NCBI RefSeq assembly: GCF_010093535.1
Contig: NW_022985166.1
Coordinates: 946,537-1,010,536 of the forward strand
Length of the DNA: 64,000 nucleotides
Direction of reading: 5' to 3'
Source: Lindgomyces ingoldianus
Taxonomy: Eukaryota > Ascomycota > Dothideomycetes > Pleosporales > Lindgomycetaceae
In this document: piece by piece, positions 23,853 through 35,723 of the stretch
Numbering within the stretch: position 1 is the first letter of the stretch
Layout: the number at the start of each line of letters is the position of its first letter
Position numbers and translations under genes: made by a program
The notes under the pieces: model-generated
Database searches by the model: none
Told to the model about the DNA's origin: nothing
Seen by the model: only the letters and a program-made list of their open reading frames with translations

Positions 23853-25980
23853 CACTGTGAACAGAAAAAGAGGCGCGCAATCACAACATAAAACGTGGGG
23901 TGAGGGGATTTGAATGCGGAGAGGCGAATGAGATGCAAGTGAAGAGAAAAGTATAATTTTGGGAGAGATCGTGGCTCGATGCGATGAGACAGAAACGCCA
24001 ATTGAATCGGACGAAAGACCGGCTAGGTCAGATGTCACAAGACGATTGAGAGAAAAATCCCAAGGACTGAATTCGAAGCCTCCACGGAGTCGATGAAATG
24101 GATCGGAAGTCTCAAGTTGGCATACCCGTGCTTTCCCGGAGCGAGTCGTTGGGAAGGCGAGGCTTGGCCTGGAGCCATTGGAGCCACGTCGAGCAGAGTT
24201 CGCTCAGAGCGTGAGAGAATTGAGGCCCGAAAGTGGGTGGGCCATGCAGCCATTGTTACCTTGTGCAGGCGAATTTGCCCACTGGGAGGTGATGCAGCGT
24301 TAGCAGTCCGTATCCCTATTGGGTCTGCAGCGCAACGTTCCAACGGCCTCTAAGACGTGCAGCGGGCGAGGATAAGGCGTGGGATGTGTGTTTGAGTCGG
24401 CCGGCAGCGCCATCCCACACAGCACCGCTGAAGCCGGCCAGGCGGGTCGGCAATCAATGCAAGGGCACATTGGACGTGATGTCGCCTGAGAGGAAGTTGA
24501 TGAAAGGATGAATGGGGTACTGACGTGTTCATCGAGTCGCGAATGGAGGAAGAGCAGTGATAGGCTCGCTTATGGGACCAATTCTGGACTAGCCGACACG
24601 CTGGGAAGCCTCACTCCCCTCTCTTTGCCCAACGTGGGGCACAGACAGAGGATACAAGCCTGATCTCTCATTGTAACGCGCCGTGTCAATGAAGAGTGCT
24701 AACTGGGTTCCCCTTCCATTGGTGTGTTGCGGCTCTTGGACACAATGCAACCACCCTTCTTCGGGAAGCACCCATCCCCCGTCATCACGCTGTTGACGTG
24801 CATCCCGAAGATGGGATGTCGGAATTTTGCGCAGCGGCTAGCGAGCTTGATTTAAATGGTAAAACAAGGCTGGCGGACGAATGCGATCAGCAAACGTGTT
24901 CAATCCTCAGTGCCTGAATACCCCAATCATCCTGTGTGGGGAAGTGGCTGATTTCTCCAGACCTTCCGCGTCCTTCTATTACTGGTCTCAACAGACCCCA
25001 GGATAGTGCAAGCCCCTGCGGCTGTGATTGGATGAAAGACTTTTGAGGGGCGACGTACAGACGTTCATGCCTATTCGAGTTGCATTCGCAGATCCAGCGG
25101 GCGCAGCCGTCTGAACGTTCACGAGCAAGCCGGAGACACGTTTGCCTTCAACACGGATCACCCAGACGGTTAGAGAGGAAGTTTAGACGGCGTGGAAATA
25201 TACCGAATGATCCGCAATCAGAGGCGAGAATTCTGCCAGGATTAAGTCAAGGCGGCGCTAACCTCAGAGCTGCCGAAGGTCTCATGTGCCTTCCGATATC
25301 GCCTTACCTGGTTGCGGGTCGAAGTGCATGATCGATGTGGAAGTATTCTGCATTCTATCCCCTAACATGGAACATAACAGGTTAATTCACGACAGAAACT
25401 GGATCCTCTTGATGCTCGCTCTAATCCCAACAAGTGTAGCAAACAGCCGAAACCATGGTCACGGCTCACGTGATGTGATAACATACTCTGTATCGGAAGG
25501 TTTCATGGTCGTACAGTGTCTCAATCTCTAATCACTAAAACAATTGCGAACGACTATCTAGCAGCTAAAGGGACCTTAACTAGAAAGTGTGAGAATGATG
25601 CGAGTGATCATTTGCATGCTCGACGCCCGAGCAAGTGCTGAGAGCTGCTCACATCATGTCAGAGTGCAAAATCCAGAGGGCAAAAGGAACAAGAAATCCC
25701 GCACCAACTCTGACACAGATTTGCGATGCCACATGACCTAATTAAGTTTCCTTCAGATCAAAAAAAGGAAAGGAAAAACCCCCTTCCGCCCATGAATACA
25801 GCAATTCCCTCAACAATATTCGCGATCCAGGTCTTTTCAAGAATTAGCTAAGAAAAAAGGAAAAGCAATAAATCTGCCAGCCAAGCTGAGCCTGCACTCG
25901 CCATATCTGTTCTTTCTTCGCCCTGAGATCTGGTTGTTGTTGAGTCGCTACATTATCTTCATTCCCGCCGCCCTCTGGTG
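23853..25980. other. Long intergenic region upstream of the giant gene
   Basis: About 2.1 kb with no supported gene. It lies between the giant gene's start and the stop of the next minus-strand gene, so it should hold the giant gene's promoter. No clear TATA box was picked out. Confidence 0.5.
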
Positions 25981-26946
25981 CTACATGACATCTCCTGTGA
26001 CCTTCCCGCCATTGTACTCCTCGTTCCGTTTAGCACGGGCTTTAAGAGCTAAGCTAGCATTGATCTTCTTCCAGATGTGCTCTTTCTTGGTAGCCACCAG
26101 GACCAGGTCATGGCTACTATCGCCTGATTTCTCTTGGCTAATATTTTCAGGCACGTCCTGCCCGCTCGTGTCCCCTCCCTGAGTGTTAAGCTTCGAGGAA
26201 ATACCTGTGAGAACTTTTCCGAACCTCCCCACGCATTGCCTCAATTCCCAGTTCTTCAATTTCATTCGTTGTAGGGCCCCGCGATAGAATCCTTGTATAT
26301 TGCCCTTATCCGGAGGGCAAAGCTTCAGAGGGTGTCGAAGCTCGGGATTCTTATCGAGATTGAAAAGCGGGATGGGTCTCGTCTTCTTTCTCCTCCTCGA
26401 TATACGATCTATCTTTCCCGGGACAATCGATTGCAGTTTCGAGTGGAATGGATAGCCCAATTCAGCGAGCGTAAATGTATCGATCATAGGAGGCGACCCA
26501 GATGCTGGGGTCAGCGTGATTGCGGGCACACTGTTCTGGCGCCGAAGAAGAGTGACAGTGTCGGAGTTTACTGACTCGCTCTCGAAGGCATCAGCGCTGA
26601 AGTGCCCGATCTCGAACCCTTCCATATCGAGTTCAGGGTATTGGGCATCTGAAGAGATGCGTTGAGGATCACTTAACCTGCCGCTATTATGGTCTCTATG
26701 TTGAGTTGGGAGTTCGGTAGCAGTATTCTCCGGGTCGAAACGAAGCTTGCGGGCGATATCAACCATGGAGATACCTTCGGAGGGTTGTTCGCCAACATGG
26801 TCGTTGCTACGGTCTGACGGTTTGACACTGTAGTCTGATGCGGAAGTGCTCTCTGGCCTCTGGTTTGTGTCGGAAAGCCTCAGGTGTGGGGTGTCTGTAC
26901 ATTCGGTCATGGCGGAGGCCAAAGACCTGATGTTCATCAAAGACAT
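25981..26946 (-). CDS. Uncharacterised protein, 321 aa, single exon
   Basis: Not recognised. The open frame extends further 5' but without an ATG; the first ATG is at 26946 (MSLMNIRSLASAMTECTDTP). The N-terminal half is polar and Ser/Asp/Glu-rich. The C-terminal third is basic, with a compact conserved-looking block: ISRRRKKTRPIPLFNLD, HPLKLCPPDKGNIQGFYRGA and MKLKNWELRQCVGRFGK. It ends KVTGDVM. No signal peptide or membrane segment once the ATG start is used; the upstream hydrophobic stretch belongs to the 5' leader. The RRRKK cluster could be a nuclear localisation signal (inference). Confidence 0.6.
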   Translation of the reverse strand: MSLMNIRSLASAMTECTDTPHLRLSDTNQRPESTSASDYSVKPSDRSNDHVGEQPSEGISMVDIARKLRFDPENTATELPTQHRDHNSGRLSDPQRISSDAQYPELDMEGFEIGHFSADAFESESVNSDTVTLLRRQNSVPAITLTPASGSPPMIDTFTLAELGYPFHSKLQSIVPGKIDRISRRRKKTRPIPLFNLDKNPELRHPLKLCPPDKGNIQGFYRGALQRMKLKNWELRQCVGRFGKVLTGISSKLNTQGGDTSGQDVPENISQEKSGDSSHDLVLVATKKEHIWKKINASLALKARAKRNEEYNGGKVTGDVM

Positions 26947-27970
26947 GACAGCCGTGAATGCACAGGTATGATGCCACGCGGTACTGTGAATGGGGTGATG
27001 TAGGCTACGGGATGCAACGAGTAGTGTGGTGCAAATAGCTGTGAGATGTAGAATGAGGGGATGAAAGGAGATACGAGTAGACGCATAGCCAGCTTTATTG
27101 AACAAGTTCGGCGGAGCTTTTTTAGCCCAAAATTCAACTATGGTTCAGTCGCGACTATCAACAGTATTGCTCGTCGCTTTCATGTCATGATACCATAATA
27201 TCTTTCGGATATGACAGTATTTGGCAACCCACTACCCTTGGAGCAGTTCCCTAGTTCCAATCTCCCTCCCAACGCATTCCTTTCAGTCACATACTAAAGA
27301 AGACCTCTTAAGGCAAGTTCATCGGATTTGGCTCATGACGAGGCTGTAAACAAAACTTAAGTATGTCTCGTTCGGTCAAGTTTTGCACAAAAAAAGAAGC
27401 ATTCCCTCTCCTCAGACTTCTTTCTGATTCCGGTTTCTATTTTCCGCTTCCATCATTCCGTTGTACGACTTATATCTGTGGATACCACTTCTCTCACCCC
27501 CATGCGCCCAGGTAGTGGCGAGAGAGCTTCATATTCCTCCCAGAGCAACGCCATGGGAGATATCATTAAGCAATAATTACATCTCCACCCGCCCTCGCGG
27601 CTCCAAATGCGTCAATGGCGCGAAGCAAAAGAGCGTGCCTTCCATTCTGGCATGGGCTACTAGACCAAGATGGCGCATCACAGGAAGAACGGCGGCCACT
27701 GAACATCCACCATAGCTCCTTCGCCCACAATCTCTCCTCTCGGATGACGAATGACTTCTACTTTCTTTGTCATTCATGTCCTCTAGCCACCAACTTCAAA
27801 TCTAGTCCCTGCACCATGGCTGCGTTGTTCACACCACACAGCACTAGGAGTTGATTCCCAGCTTACCAATCCAGGTTCGCTACACCATCAACCTCCGTTC
27901 AGTCCGGGCTAATTTTCTGGTATCAGCGGACTAGCCAAATTACATGGTTTCTGCAGCCATTAAATTCATC
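26947..27970. other. Intergenic, upstream of the 26 kb gene
   Basis: No supported coding region. Contains the 5' leader and promoter of the gene ending at 25981. Confidence 0.45.
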
Positions 27971-27974
27971 ACTG

Positions 27975-28680
27975 ATGAAGACCCTCCCTATCAAATATGC
28001 CTCCGAGAGTGAGGGGAAATGGGCATTCTTAAGGCTTTACGCCTTATGAGGCACATGTTGAGTATGACTAACCCGAGTTTACGAAATTAGGCTTCGATTT
28101 CACTCAGACGATGCGGCTGCCGGCTCTCGTTAGGGATGTCTTTGTTGCCTCGCAGAATGGGGGTGTTGTTATTCAGGTCGGAGGTCTAGGAACTCCTAAT
28201 CCTGATAATAAAGGGAGATAGAGGACTGCGAAGGGCGGTGGTAACTGTCGTCTAGTATTTTTGCTGTTTCCTAACTTCTGGTAGAGAGAGTTGGCGAGTC
28301 AAACCATGCTGTCAAAAGACAGATGATGACGAAGATGACTGCGACTTTTCTGTGTATTACAGCGATAATCTTCGCTTCCTCAATAACTATGATTTCATAG
28401 CTAATTGTATGCGACATTTGATCGACCGTTCTGAAGTCAACATTAGACTCTACCTCAGAGTCGAGAAAGAATTAGGTCCGCTTACCTCCTTTATAGAGGA
28501 TGGCATTGTAGAAAAATGGTAAGGACCTACAACATACTAGGGCATTCCATGTCCGACAATTTCGAGCAGAAGTACGATCCATGTCGAAAGCTATTACAAC
28601 CAAACATTTCACACAACGATATTGCACGCCGTTCAGGGAAGCTATCTGGTCAGAACAACCCCGTCGATCTCACTAGTCAG
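27975..28680 (+). pseudogene. Relic or badly damaged multi-exon gene
   Basis: Coding-like pieces in order on the plus strand. Exon-like 27975-28008 (MKTLPIKYASE) joins 28091-28221 through an intron with GTGAGG donor, GACTAAC branch site and TTAG acceptor, giving SFDFTQTMRLPALVRDVFVA and then TAG. A second piece, 28283-28522, has DDDEDDCDFSVYYSDNLRFL, then NNYDFIANCMRHLIDRSEVN and EKELGPLTSFIEDG. It ends at a GTAAGG donor-like site, or at TAA if unspliced. A third frame to about 28680 reads FHVRQFRAEVRSMSKAITTK. The gaps are too short or stop-containing for a clean gene model. Family unknown. Confidence 0.35.
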
Positions 28681-28689
28681 GTACCCTCC

Positions 28690-29258
28690 AGCAAGCCACC
28701 CCGTAGTGGAGTAGCCGTTTCTCCCACATTGGGCCGACCCTAAGATATTGTCGGGCTCCAGAAGAACACATATCCAAAATTCGTGTCGACTCACAGCCAA
28801 TTACCGGTTTCGGGAATGGTTGCCAACTCTCATCCACCTATGAACCGGGCAGATACGAATTTCTTTCTGCATTTTCAAGTCAATATTTTCCCGAAACAAT
28901 TCCATCTTTATCGAGGCAAATCGCAATTATTCCCTTGCCCAGGCTGTACCACAGGTAGACGATGTTTTGGTAGCATATAGCAGGAAGGTGAAGCTTCAGT
29001 CTGCTGTCACCATTGTACAGGAAAAATCCTCGCACTACTGTATCTACGTATGCCCATGATGACATGAGCAAAGAATTTCGCATGCTCCTAGCTGGGACTG
29101 GCCCTCTGCGGTTGTATATACTATTAGCTCGTGAGAAAGAGACTTGGAAAGTGTACACTGTAATCATTATAACATTCGTAGCATCCACATAGATTCCTGC
29201 CGGCATATCCTCGTGCCCTAATAAATTCGTAACAACAAATCAACTTAGATCCATCTTA
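28690..29258. other. Intergenic, no supported gene
   Basis: A minus-strand frame of 108 codons (28880-29206, starting ATG) exists. It has no domain, signal or splice support and is not called. Confidence 0.4.
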
Positions 29259-30491
29259 TCACGAAAGCACAACCCAATCAACACCAACAACCCACTTTTC
29301 TCCACTAACGTCAGTATTCCAAACAGGCGCCCTAATACCCACTACATTCCCTTTTCCAACTCTTACCACCCCAGACCTCGCGCTACCCTGTCCTGCAAGC
29401 ATAACTCTAACCCCTCCCAAGCTGCCCCCATCGCCTCTCTGCCTCTGACTCCCAATAACCCTAAACGAATTAGACAGTCCCGCTTCTGTATCCCCTCTGA
29501 CAAACACCACAGTGCCTGGAAAGCACTCAACGCTTCTTCCATCATGTCCAGTGTGAGGGTTACTGGACCGTATGCCCGAGACCTTCAGGCGTAATTTTAT
29601 GCCGTCGTCCTTCTCCTTTCCCCAAATCACGGTGTCTCTTGTCTGTGCTGCGTGCCCATTATTCGTGGCTTCGATGATCCAGGACTGCAGCGTATTTGCT
29701 AAGCCACCCGGTACGTATTTCTGGCCTTTGCGTTGCGGGGAAAATGTTTCTGGAAGCGGGTGTATGAGCTGTGGAGACGTGGGTTGGGGGGGAAGGAGGA
29801 AGTGTGGGCGGGTTGGCGCTGGTGTGGTAGCTATAGAGTTGGAGATTGTAGGAGGGCGAAGAGTTGGAACGAGGAAGCGGTGGGATGATGTCCCTACAGC
29901 TGAAGCCGGGGCTGGAGTTTGTGGCGGTTGGTGAATAATGTGTGATTTCGAGGGGCACAACGATGGTGTGAATTCGGGGGAGAGTCGACGGCGCTTTTTA
30001 TTCAGGGGTGTGAACAAGAGTTCTTCGTCTTCATCTTCGTCTTCGTCTCGTTCCGCCTCGTTGAAGGGCATCATTGTCTCAATCGATGTCGTGATATCTC
30101 CTCCTTCACAGTCTTCATTGTTGGGATACCGAGAAGGACTCTCCTGTGACCCTTCCTCAATCTTCTCCACCCTCTCCAACCTTCTCCTAGCTCTAACTAA
30201 CGGCGTTGTCTGCGTATGCGTCCATGCCTTATCAACCTTCTCTTTCTCTCCACCCCGCTCTACTGTCGCAGCCGTCGATGCATGTTGGGCAGGTACAATA
30301 ACGAATCTTTTCGCAGGAGTTACTTTCGGTGTCTGGCTCAACACAGGCTTCAAAGGGATGGTTCCACCTGTCTTCGGAGCTTTAGCCGTGATCCCATGTC
30401 TCAGCGCGCTCGGCGGCTTCGGCTTCGGCTTTTGGATCGAGTGGACATCAGGAGGGAGGAAGCGGTGTGGAGAGGGGGTGTGAGACGACAT
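29259..30491 (-). CDS. Uncharacterised protein with beta-rich C-terminal domain, 410 aa
   Basis: A single exon with ATG at 30491 (MSSHTPSPHRFLPPDVHSIQ). The N-terminal 240 residues are Pro/Thr/Ser-rich and disordered. They contain an acidic run (NEAERDEDEDEDEELLFTPL) directly followed by the basic cluster NKKRRRLSP, a likely nuclear localisation signal. From about residue 255 the sequence becomes ordered: YVPGGLANTLQSWIIEATNN, then alternating hydrophobic strands (IKLRLKVSGI, ECFPGTVVFVRGD, VRVMLAGQ, VVRVGKGNVVGIRAPVW) and a final EKWVVGVDWVVLS. The strand pattern resembles a small beta-barrel such as an OB fold, which would suit a nuclear nucleic-acid-binding protein; this is inference from pattern only. 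Family name not recognised. Confidence 0.7.
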   Translation of the reverse strand: MSSHTPSPHRFLPPDVHSIQKPKPKPPSALRHGITAKAPKTGGTIPLKPVLSQTPKVTPAKRFVIVPAQHASTAATVERGGEKEKVDKAWTHTQTTPLVRARRRLERVEKIEEGSQESPSRYPNNEDCEGGDITTSIETMMPFNEAERDEDEDEDEELLFTPLNKKRRRLSPEFTPSLCPSKSHIIHQPPQTPAPASAVGTSSHRFLVPTLRPPTISNSIATTPAPTRPHFLLPPQPTSPQLIHPLPETFSPQRKGQKYVPGGLANTLQSWIIEATNNGHAAQTRDTVIWGKEKDDGIKLRLKVSGIRSSNPHTGHDGRSVECFPGTVVFVRGDTEAGLSNSFRVIGSQRQRGDGGSLGGVRVMLAGQGSARSGVVRVGKGNVVGIRAPVWNTDVSGEKWVVGVDWVVLS

Positions 30492-32175
30492 TATTTGAAT
30501 GCTATGGACATTGGCGATTCGCAGAAATCAGAGGAGCGAGGTGGTGTGGGCACTGCCGGCATTGTGTCATTGTGTTAGGGTTGGGGTGGTGGAGAAGTCG
30601 TGGTTGTGAGGAACGCGTGCAGGATTCATGTCAATCGACCATGGGATGTACCTCGGCTGACCATGGAACCTGTCTAAATAGGTAAGGCGTATGGAATTTA
30701 TTCCCACGCCTTCAATCAGCACGGCTTGATTGCAGTTTTGTCTGACAATCAGGGTTGTCCATTAGGCAAATACCTTGAATCTATCAAGGGGAAGTATCGA
30801 GAACAAAATTTAAACGGGTTCTAAATGTGTTCTGACTGGTATTGTCCATTCTAGGCGCGATTACTTAGCAATTACCAATCATCCCCGAGCTTCTCATGGT
30901 CGGCCGAGGTGCATCCCATGGTCAGTTGACATGTATGCATGAAGGCGCGGTGACGCGAAATCATGTGGAGCACTGTCTTGGTGGTACGCTAGGCTGTTTC
31001 TAGTGACGGATAGTGCAGGCGGTCGGGGTGTTGGAGAGGCTGACAGTAGGTTTTCGTTGCACTAACCGAATATCGAGCTATTCGAGACCTGTGACTCTTG
31101 GGTCTTGTTACTCTTGGGAAAACTAGTTATAGCGCCGCATAGTGAGATTCTTTTCTATACTACCTTCACGAGTACCATGAGATGAAGGCACGAACATTGA
31201 ATGGCTTTCGCACGAGGGCAAAGAGAAGAGTCAGCTCCGAGATTCCCAGCTGATCTTTGTTCAAGAGAAACGCATCGCATCATTAGATCGCATACCATCC
31301 CAAAACTCCCAATCGGACATGAGCTCATTCCTTCAAAGCTCGAAAGTATATTAACTTCATCAATATATATATTACCTGGTACAGTACCTCCTCTATTGAT
31401 AACCAGATCTCCTGCCTTCCCGACCTCTTCACCTTATCAACCCAACCCAGTCAAATTCCTTCGCTTAAACATACCCGAAATAGATTGAAGGAACGATAAC
31501 CATGGCGAAGGGTGGTAACACAACAGATGCTCGAAGAAGATCACGTCGATTCTGAACAAGCATTTTCATGCTCTCGAAAAGCTGCTCTTGCCTCCAGCTG
31601 GCAACTTGCCAAATTTGAGGTGTTTCACAGCACATGGCGAGACTTAGGGTAAGACACGTCAGTCACCCTTGCGGGGCTTTAGCAACTGCCATCACGGAAA
31701 AAGGCGGCGAAACAAAGAAACTGGCTTGGGGAGAGGAATAAACTACTCGAAGGCAAGCAAAAGCGGTGGGGGTTTTTGTTGCAAGCTAAATGGTGATACT
31801 TCACATTGAGAGGCAAGGACAAGGAATTTTGAAATTGGTGTTGTATTATCGTTCTATTCCCTTCCACTGAAGACTATCGCTAGTCCCAGGAAACACAGTC
31901 ATGAGGGAATAACCGTGAGTAAAATCATGAATACATGTCAGGAAATGCCAGTCGACATGACACTCCGTGAAGAGAAAAACCAAAATGCCCATCCATCCAG
32001 GTAATCCAGCTTTTGTGCCGGCCCCGTATGTGTGGAAATCCATCGAAAAGTTGCAGGTGGTATCGTACAGTAATGCATTGGTCGTGAGCCGTGAAAAGGT
32101 GGAAGTGAGTTGCATCCTCTGTGATCTATGGAAAAGTGTCGTTTAGATCACACCCGCGGGAGCTGGATGAGAGAC
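30492..32175. other. Intergenic, no firmly supported gene
   Basis: A weak plus-strand candidate lies at 31526-31650 (MLEEDHVDSEQAFSC, then LASSWQLAKFEVFHSTWRDL, ending at a GTAAGA donor-like site), but no convincing partner exon or start context was found. The 89-codon minus frame at 31846-32115 is probably 3' UTR of the next gene. Confidence 0.35.
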
Positions 32176-32504
32176 CTAGGTGCAGCAGCAGCCACCGGGG
32201 ACGCACTCGCAGACAGCGTTGAAGGTGTTGCCGCATGGACACTCGATACATGCAGTCTGGGTGGTGGTACCATCAACTGTGACCGCCCGGAAGGCACGGT
32301 TGAGCGAGACCTGTGGGGTTGTGAGTCTACGTCTGGAAAGATTGTGGGGTGAGGTGAGATTGAGATTAGAAACCCCGACACATTGCCGATCGGCAACGTG
32401 CAGGAACGTTAAGATTGAAAGGGAAGATCGATGTTACTTACAGCAGCAGGGCTCGCCATTGCGACGGCAGCGGAGACGACAGCAAGGATCAGAGAAGCCT
32501 TCAT
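32176..32504 (-). CDS. Tiny secreted eight-cysteine protein, 65 aa, two exons
   Basis: Exon 1 is 32504-32442 and exon 2 is 32310-32176. The 131-nt intron has GTAAGT and CCACAG borders, phase 0. The signal peptide MKASLILAVVSAAVAMASPA is followed by a short polar region and a C-terminal domain with all eight Cys in 24 residues: TACIECPCGNTFNAVCECV, then PGGCCCT at the very end. The Cys spacing (C-x2-C-x-C...C-x-C...CCC) is dense and could bind metal, as in fungal metallothioneins, or form disulfides; the signal peptide favours disulfides or extracellular metal binding. A candidate effector, by inference. A TATATAA box lies about 160 bp upstream. Invisible without splicing, since the coding exons are only 63 and 135 nt. 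Confidence 0.72.
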
Positions 32505-32661
32505 GCTGGTGGTGGCTTTGGGGTAAGGCTGAGAAGATTGGTGTTAAGATTGGCGGGGAGGGTGAGATGATCGTAATGTAGTGGACTGAGCGAACGAAGT
32601 TGAGTGTGGAGTAGTAGAGAGGAGTTGGTAGAGAGGTCGGGATTGCAAGAGATCGGCGGCG

Positions 32662-32668
32662 TTATATA
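32662..32668 (-). promoter_or_regulatory. TATA box of the eight-cysteine secreted-protein gene
   Basis: TATATAA on the minus strand, about 160 bp upstream of the ATG at 32504. Confidence 0.5.
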
Positions 32669-35600
32669 GATGCTAGGGTACGGTGAATGCTCTGCGCGCG
32701 GGCTAAATCACGTGGGGAAAGGTGAGAGGGAATGAGCGGGATCCAGCAGCCCGCCACTTCGACATGGCTTGAGCCGTGCCGAGCGCGTTCTGGCACTTTC
32801 CTCCGCTCCTTCACCTTCTAGTTCTCCCTTACCGCTATTAGTGCTGTGAGAATACGACAGGATTATGCTTAGAGATTGCTCAAGGCTTGCTCCACGCAAC
32901 CAATGATTGTGGTTATCAAATACGAAGAAGACACTGACTTCTGCAGCAACTGTACTCTCTCTACCAGATTGATATTTTTGTAGGTACATCTAGAATCGTT
33001 CCACATTCATATAATGAGCCGAGTCGGGAATTCGCTCCTTCTGCCTGCTGTTTTCGTCCTGGCTTCCGAGGGTGGCATCCCTGCTTCCATACCTAGCTCG
33101 ATGCTGATGCCCCAGGATGCTCTGGACAAAATCAAAGGGACAAGGAACATTCCTCACGACTCCCTGGAATTCAACGTGTTCAATGGGGAAATCCATTTCC
33201 ATATAAATTTTAGCGTTGGATTGGCTTCAATAGGCCGCGGTTGAATGCAATTTAAAAAGCTACCTCTAACCTGGAGAGTCTAAGATTGCAATTGAAGCAG
33301 ACCATGGAAGGCCTCGACTTTATCCTCGCCGGGCCGGGGGCTCGAACGCGAAACTCCTAGTTATATGCAAGGATTTTCGGCTCTTCGTTGCGATACCCTC
33401 GCTGCATGCGCGTCTGCACAGGGGTATATATTTCTAAACGTGGATAAATGAAAGTGCATGCTGGAATGATCTATTCTCAGGATATGGTTGGGTGGAATAA
33501 GTTCGGTACGCCACAGTTCCAGGTAATCTGACATTAAACCAGTGTCCCGTGTACCGGGCAAAGCGAATATCCCCCGCTCCAGCATGCGTAACAGAAGACT
33601 GAGTATCAAAGGAACATGTGCCCTATGCTGTTGATCTGCAATGTGCTATCGGACATCATATGGGTACACCCGATCTCTATCGATTCTAGGAAACCAGTAG
33701 AAGGGCATGTATTGGTAGGAATCTGAAAGACAATCGTGTTCCTAGAAATACCCGGATTTGGAAGCAGTGAGAACATAGTACTTCGTACGGAAGAATCAGG
33801 AAGTTGAAAGGGAGTTTGGGCGATCGGGCCGTATGCTAGATGTCGAAGAGAGAACTCTCCTTGCTGCAAAGAGCATCTTAACCAGCTTTCTCGTCCAGGC
33901 GAGAATGCAAGAGATACTCAATCCATTTCGGTTGCAATCAAGACCCCCCTCCATATTGAAAGCCGTACTCGAAGCGAAATATGAGCATGTGCGCCGAGTT
34001 CGTATTGGTGGTTTGACATGAATTTTGTTGTTTGGTTTTCACCCATCTTCGCGAGCCAGCCATTAATATGATATAGATTAGCCACCCTCCTTGCCGTTCA
34101 GCTTCTCAGGCGCGATGTGCGCTCACCCAGGCGATAGCCACCGAAGAAGCAGAATGTTCTGCTATCTCCACGTGCAAGCGTGTTGCTGGGTTTGACCATT
34201 AATGGCGACGCGTCCCGAGTACCGTTTTGATGAGGCTCTTAAGGTCTGTGTGCAATTTCTTAAGGCGGGAAGACATTCACTTACAATTTATTGGACCTGG
34301 TTCCTGGATTCACGAAGGAATTCTGAACAAAATCCCGCATGTCGATCAGTCGCACCGATGCCGAAGAGGCTAGAACCGGAGATCAACGCTCTATTGCGTC
34401 TCTAAAGTACGATGGAGAGTGTTTGTGAAGATTGGAGAGCCTAATGTCGATGTTGACTGAGCGAGTGTCCTCTGAACTTGAACGACAGAGAATGAGGGGA
34501 AAGAAGGGGCTCTTTTAGGTTTGGCATGGTTCCTGCCCGAAGAGAGCATCCCGCAGAAAGCGTGCTGGTGAGCCTGCCCTTGAAGAGACCAATTACTCTA
34601 TACCATGAAGCTGAACTTTGATGATAGGATATGTCCCAGACCGAAGGGCGGGTTTGGATCCTGGTCACGACACGAGCCGAAAGAGCCATGGCAGGAAAGA
34701 ATAGAAACCAATGTATCGGACTATGCGACACTGCCCCTCAGATTGTTAATCAAAGCGAGCCACCAGGACTATCAGCATGGGAATTCAACAAGTCGAGAGT
34801 CAGTGGAATGTGGGGAATCTTGGAGCGGGACTAGTGACATCCCGGCATGGACCGTGGCCCGAATTTCCAGGGCTGCATCACGACTTCTGCGAGCAGGCAG
34901 ACTTAGCCTTAGACAGTCGCGAGGACATGAAGAAATTGCCCCGATCTGGAGTTTGTGGTAAAGAGTTAGTTATTCTTATTGTGTCGGCTTCTTTTTTGGA
35001 GGTGCCCACGGCCGTCTGGGGCTGATGAGAGCTCTTGAACAGAGCTTAGCTGTGCTTGTCTGACACCTGGTGATAGTATTAGGCAATGCGAGAGAACTGA
35101 CGTTCTACAATACGAGAAGACGCGTGTAGCTTGTGATCGGTGTCAGAGGTATTACGGAGTGGCATCACTGCGGTCATTGATGTTGGCGAGCACGCCGCAC
35201 CAACCAGCCACATCGAGGTCCAGCGGACCATGGGACTCTGCGAACTCATGCACAAACAAGATGTGGACACGGAAGACGGCAGCAATTCGATAGAATTAGA
35301 AACTTGTGTTTCGCAGAATGCAAGGTACAGGATTCATCGGGCGCCTTGCCAGGGCGATCTGGGGATGAGGCGCGTCGCTAATTGGCCCGAGCGATGGATA
35401 TCATGTGGCTGGGCTACCAGCCACCAAAAGCAGCGGCAGCATAACAAAACACTCGGACAGGCCTGCTCTTCGCTGCGCACTCCACCACACCACACGGCGT
35501 GCCAGTGCAACCAGTCGCTCTTTTGGTTTTGGCGTGCACTTGAATTTTTGAGGCACCGTTATTTACGGTTTTGCTAAGCAATTGCAGGCGCATGAACCTC

Positions 35601-35723
35601 ATCGTCAGTTAACAAGGTTGCTGTCGCAGCACCCACCCCACTGTCCGGACGAAAACACTCCTTTGACCACTTTCAGCACAGCCTTGATCCTCGACGCCGT
35701 GGTGGCATACAGCCGCGACCACT
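32669..35723. other. Long intergenic region, no firmly supported gene
   Basis: About 3 kb between divergent genes (32504 minus, 35724 plus). Short frames at 33014-33244 (+, starts MSRVGNSLLLPAVFVLASEG) and 32990-33202 (-) overlap on opposite strands, and neither has support beyond length. Frames at 33833-34021 and 34202-34405 (+) are similar. The last several hundred bases should hold the promoter of the C2-protein gene. Confidence 0.4.

Noticed and set aside
28880..29206. 108-codon minus-strand ORF starting ATG
   Set aside because: No domain, no splice signals and no homologous pattern; length is within chance for AT-balanced DNA.
31846..32115. 89-codon minus-strand ORF starting ATG
   Set aside because: Directly downstream of the eight-Cys gene on the same strand, most likely its 3' UTR; no domain or signal peptide.
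32990..33244. Overlapping small frames on both strands (76 and 70 codons)
   Set aside because: Neither has promoter, intron or domain support; both cannot be real and I cannot choose.
33320..33360. Possible minus-strand tRNA (GCGTTCGAGCC)
   Set aside because: No pairing 5' acceptor half or anticodon stem could be found upstream.
35140..35577. 145-codon plus-strand frame just upstream of the C2 gene
   Set aside because: Lies where the promoter and leader of the 35724 gene should be; no recognisable domain.
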